DNA of 64,000 bases from Geodermatophilus tzadiensis (GTDB lineage Bacteria; Actinomycetota; Actinomycetes; Mycobacteriales; Geodermatophilaceae), in assembly GCF_003002915.1 (NCBI RefSeq), contig NZ_PVTG01000011.1:62001-126000 (forward strand), read 5' to 3'. Shown in pieces: positions 63,337 to 64,000 of this stretch; position 1 is the first letter of the stretch, and each line of letters starts with the position of its first letter. Below the pieces are notes generated by a model, which made no database searches, was not told where the DNA came from, and was given only the letters and a program-made list of their open reading frames with translations. Both the position numbers and the translations under genes were made by a program.

Positions 63337-64000
63337 ATGGCGCGACGGCGCACCCTCATGACGGCCCTCGCGGCCTCCCTCGTCTTCAGCCTGGCCGCGT
63401 GTGGCGGCGACAGCGGCGGCGGCGACAGCGGTTCCGGCGGTGGCGGTGGCGGCGGCGGCGAGTCCGCCGGCCGGGTCGGCGTGATCCTCCCCGACACCGA
63501 GTCCTCGGTGCGCTGGGAGAACTTCGACCGCCCCTACCTCGAGGCGGCCTTCGAGGACGCCGGTGTCGAGTTCGACATCCAGAACGCCGAGGGCGACGCC
63601 CAGCGGCAGGCGACCATCGCCGAGCAGATGATCACCGAGGGCGCCACCGTCCTCGCCATCGTCAACCTCGACTCGGCCTCGGGTGCGCAGATCCAGGAGC
63701 AGGCGGCCAACGAGGGCGTCCAGACGATCGACTACGACCGGCTGACGCTGGGCGGCTCCGCGGAGTACTACGTCTCCTTCGACAACACCGAGGTCGGCCG
63801 GCTGCAGGGCCAGGGCCTGCAGCAGTGCCTGGAGAGCAAGGGCGTCACCCAGGGCAACATCGCCTTCCTCAACGGCTCGCCGGACGACAACAACGCGACG
63901 CTGTTCTCGTCGGGCGCCCACGAGATCCTCGACCCGCTGACCCAGTACACCCAGGTGGCCGAGCAGGCCGTGCCCGAGTGGGACAACCAGCAGGCCGCGA
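63337..64000 (+). CDS. Sugar ABC transporter substrate-binding lipoprotein (partial)
   Basis: The reading frame is open to the window edge (about 221 codons). It starts with a lipoprotein signal (MTALAASLVFSLAACGG) whose lipobox SLAAC gives the lipidated Cys, then a Gly/Ser/Asp linker. The mature part RVGVILPDTESSVRWENFD and AFEDAGVEFDIQNAEGDAQR matches the periplasmic-binding family of xylose/ribose type (XylF/ChvE-like). The rest, and the permease and ATPase genes, lie beyond the window. The ROK regulator nearby may control it. Confidence 0.9.
   Translation, partial: MARRRTLMTALAASLVFSLAACGGDSGGGDSGSGGGGGGGGESAGRVGVILPDTESSVRWENFDRPYLEAAFEDAGVEFDIQNAEGDAQRQATIAEQMITEGATVLAIVNLDSASGAQIQEQAANEGVQTIDYDRLTLGGSAEYYVSFDNTEVGRLQGQGLQQCLESKGVTQGNIAFLNGSPDDNNATLFSSGAHEILDPLTQYTQVAEQAVPEWDNQQAA

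Overview
This window is very GC-rich and gene-dense. It uses many GTG starts, stop/start overlaps of the TGA/GTG type and few rho-independent U-tract terminators, which points to a high-GC actinobacterium. The gene order dxs ... RNA methyltransferase - APC permease - two TrkA proteins - DUF3159 - OB-fold - hydrolase - DUF3710 - dut - DUF4193 - cei - suhB - ppgK - sigA, with sigB and ideR further upstream, matches the arrangement I know from Mycobacterium (Rv2682c to Rv2711). Composition and gene content suggest a soil actinobacterium such as Geodermatophilaceae (Blastococcus/Geodermatophilus/Modestobacter); the family assignment is inference.

Layout. 1-4.6 kb: an SRPBCC protein, then a copper-resistance operon (csoR, copZ, a secreted HLHP-motif protein, copA) read leftward behind a CsoR-type operator. 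4.6-5.7 kb: hsp20-merR heat-shock operon. 5.8-8.5 kb: STAS protein, YibE/F membrane protein, methyltransferase and DksA-type zinc-finger protein. 8.6-13.5 kb: a tightly overlapping five-gene leftward operon (GT4, methyltransferase, alpha/alpha-barrel protein, two GT2) probably making a glycoconjugate of unknown structure. 13.5-17.9 kb: Dabb protein, lipoprotein, DUF4192 and an S9 peptidase. 18.0-22.9 kb: ideR, and acuC overlapping a Pat-type protein acetyltransferase, an eraser/writer pair. 22.9-30 kb: RibD-like reductase, mycothiol-type DinB protein, sigB, dtd, a DUF222/HNH protein, a small ORF, a CPBP protease and an epimerase-like protein. 30-36.5 kb: SnoaL-like and DUF1349 proteins, then a signalling island (GAF-ANTAR regulator, OmpR-type regulator, hybrid kinase) bracketed by a truncated and an intact copy of the start of an HhH-GPD gene, then DUF3099. 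36.5-42.6 kb: psuK/psuG pseudouridine catabolism, DUF3039, BrkB, VanW and DUF7455. 43-58 kb: the conserved sigA-to-methyltransferase block. 58-64 kb: small proteins, a ROK regulator, dxs, a thiamine-binding-like protein, a decayed thiolase and the start of a sugar-binding lipoprotein that runs off the window.

Two features cut across genes. First, a structured dispersed repeat (about 60-80 bp, nested stems, often starting at a stop codon) occurs at nine places, once with its tail expanded into a tandem array, and twice apparently read into the N-terminus of the following protein. Second, many GTG starts lie 6-8 nt after a TANNNT/CANNNT -10-like hexamer, the layout expected of leaderless transcripts.

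No tRNA, rRNA, CRISPR array or intact insertion sequence was seen. Long antisense ORFs are GC-driven shadows and are omitted.
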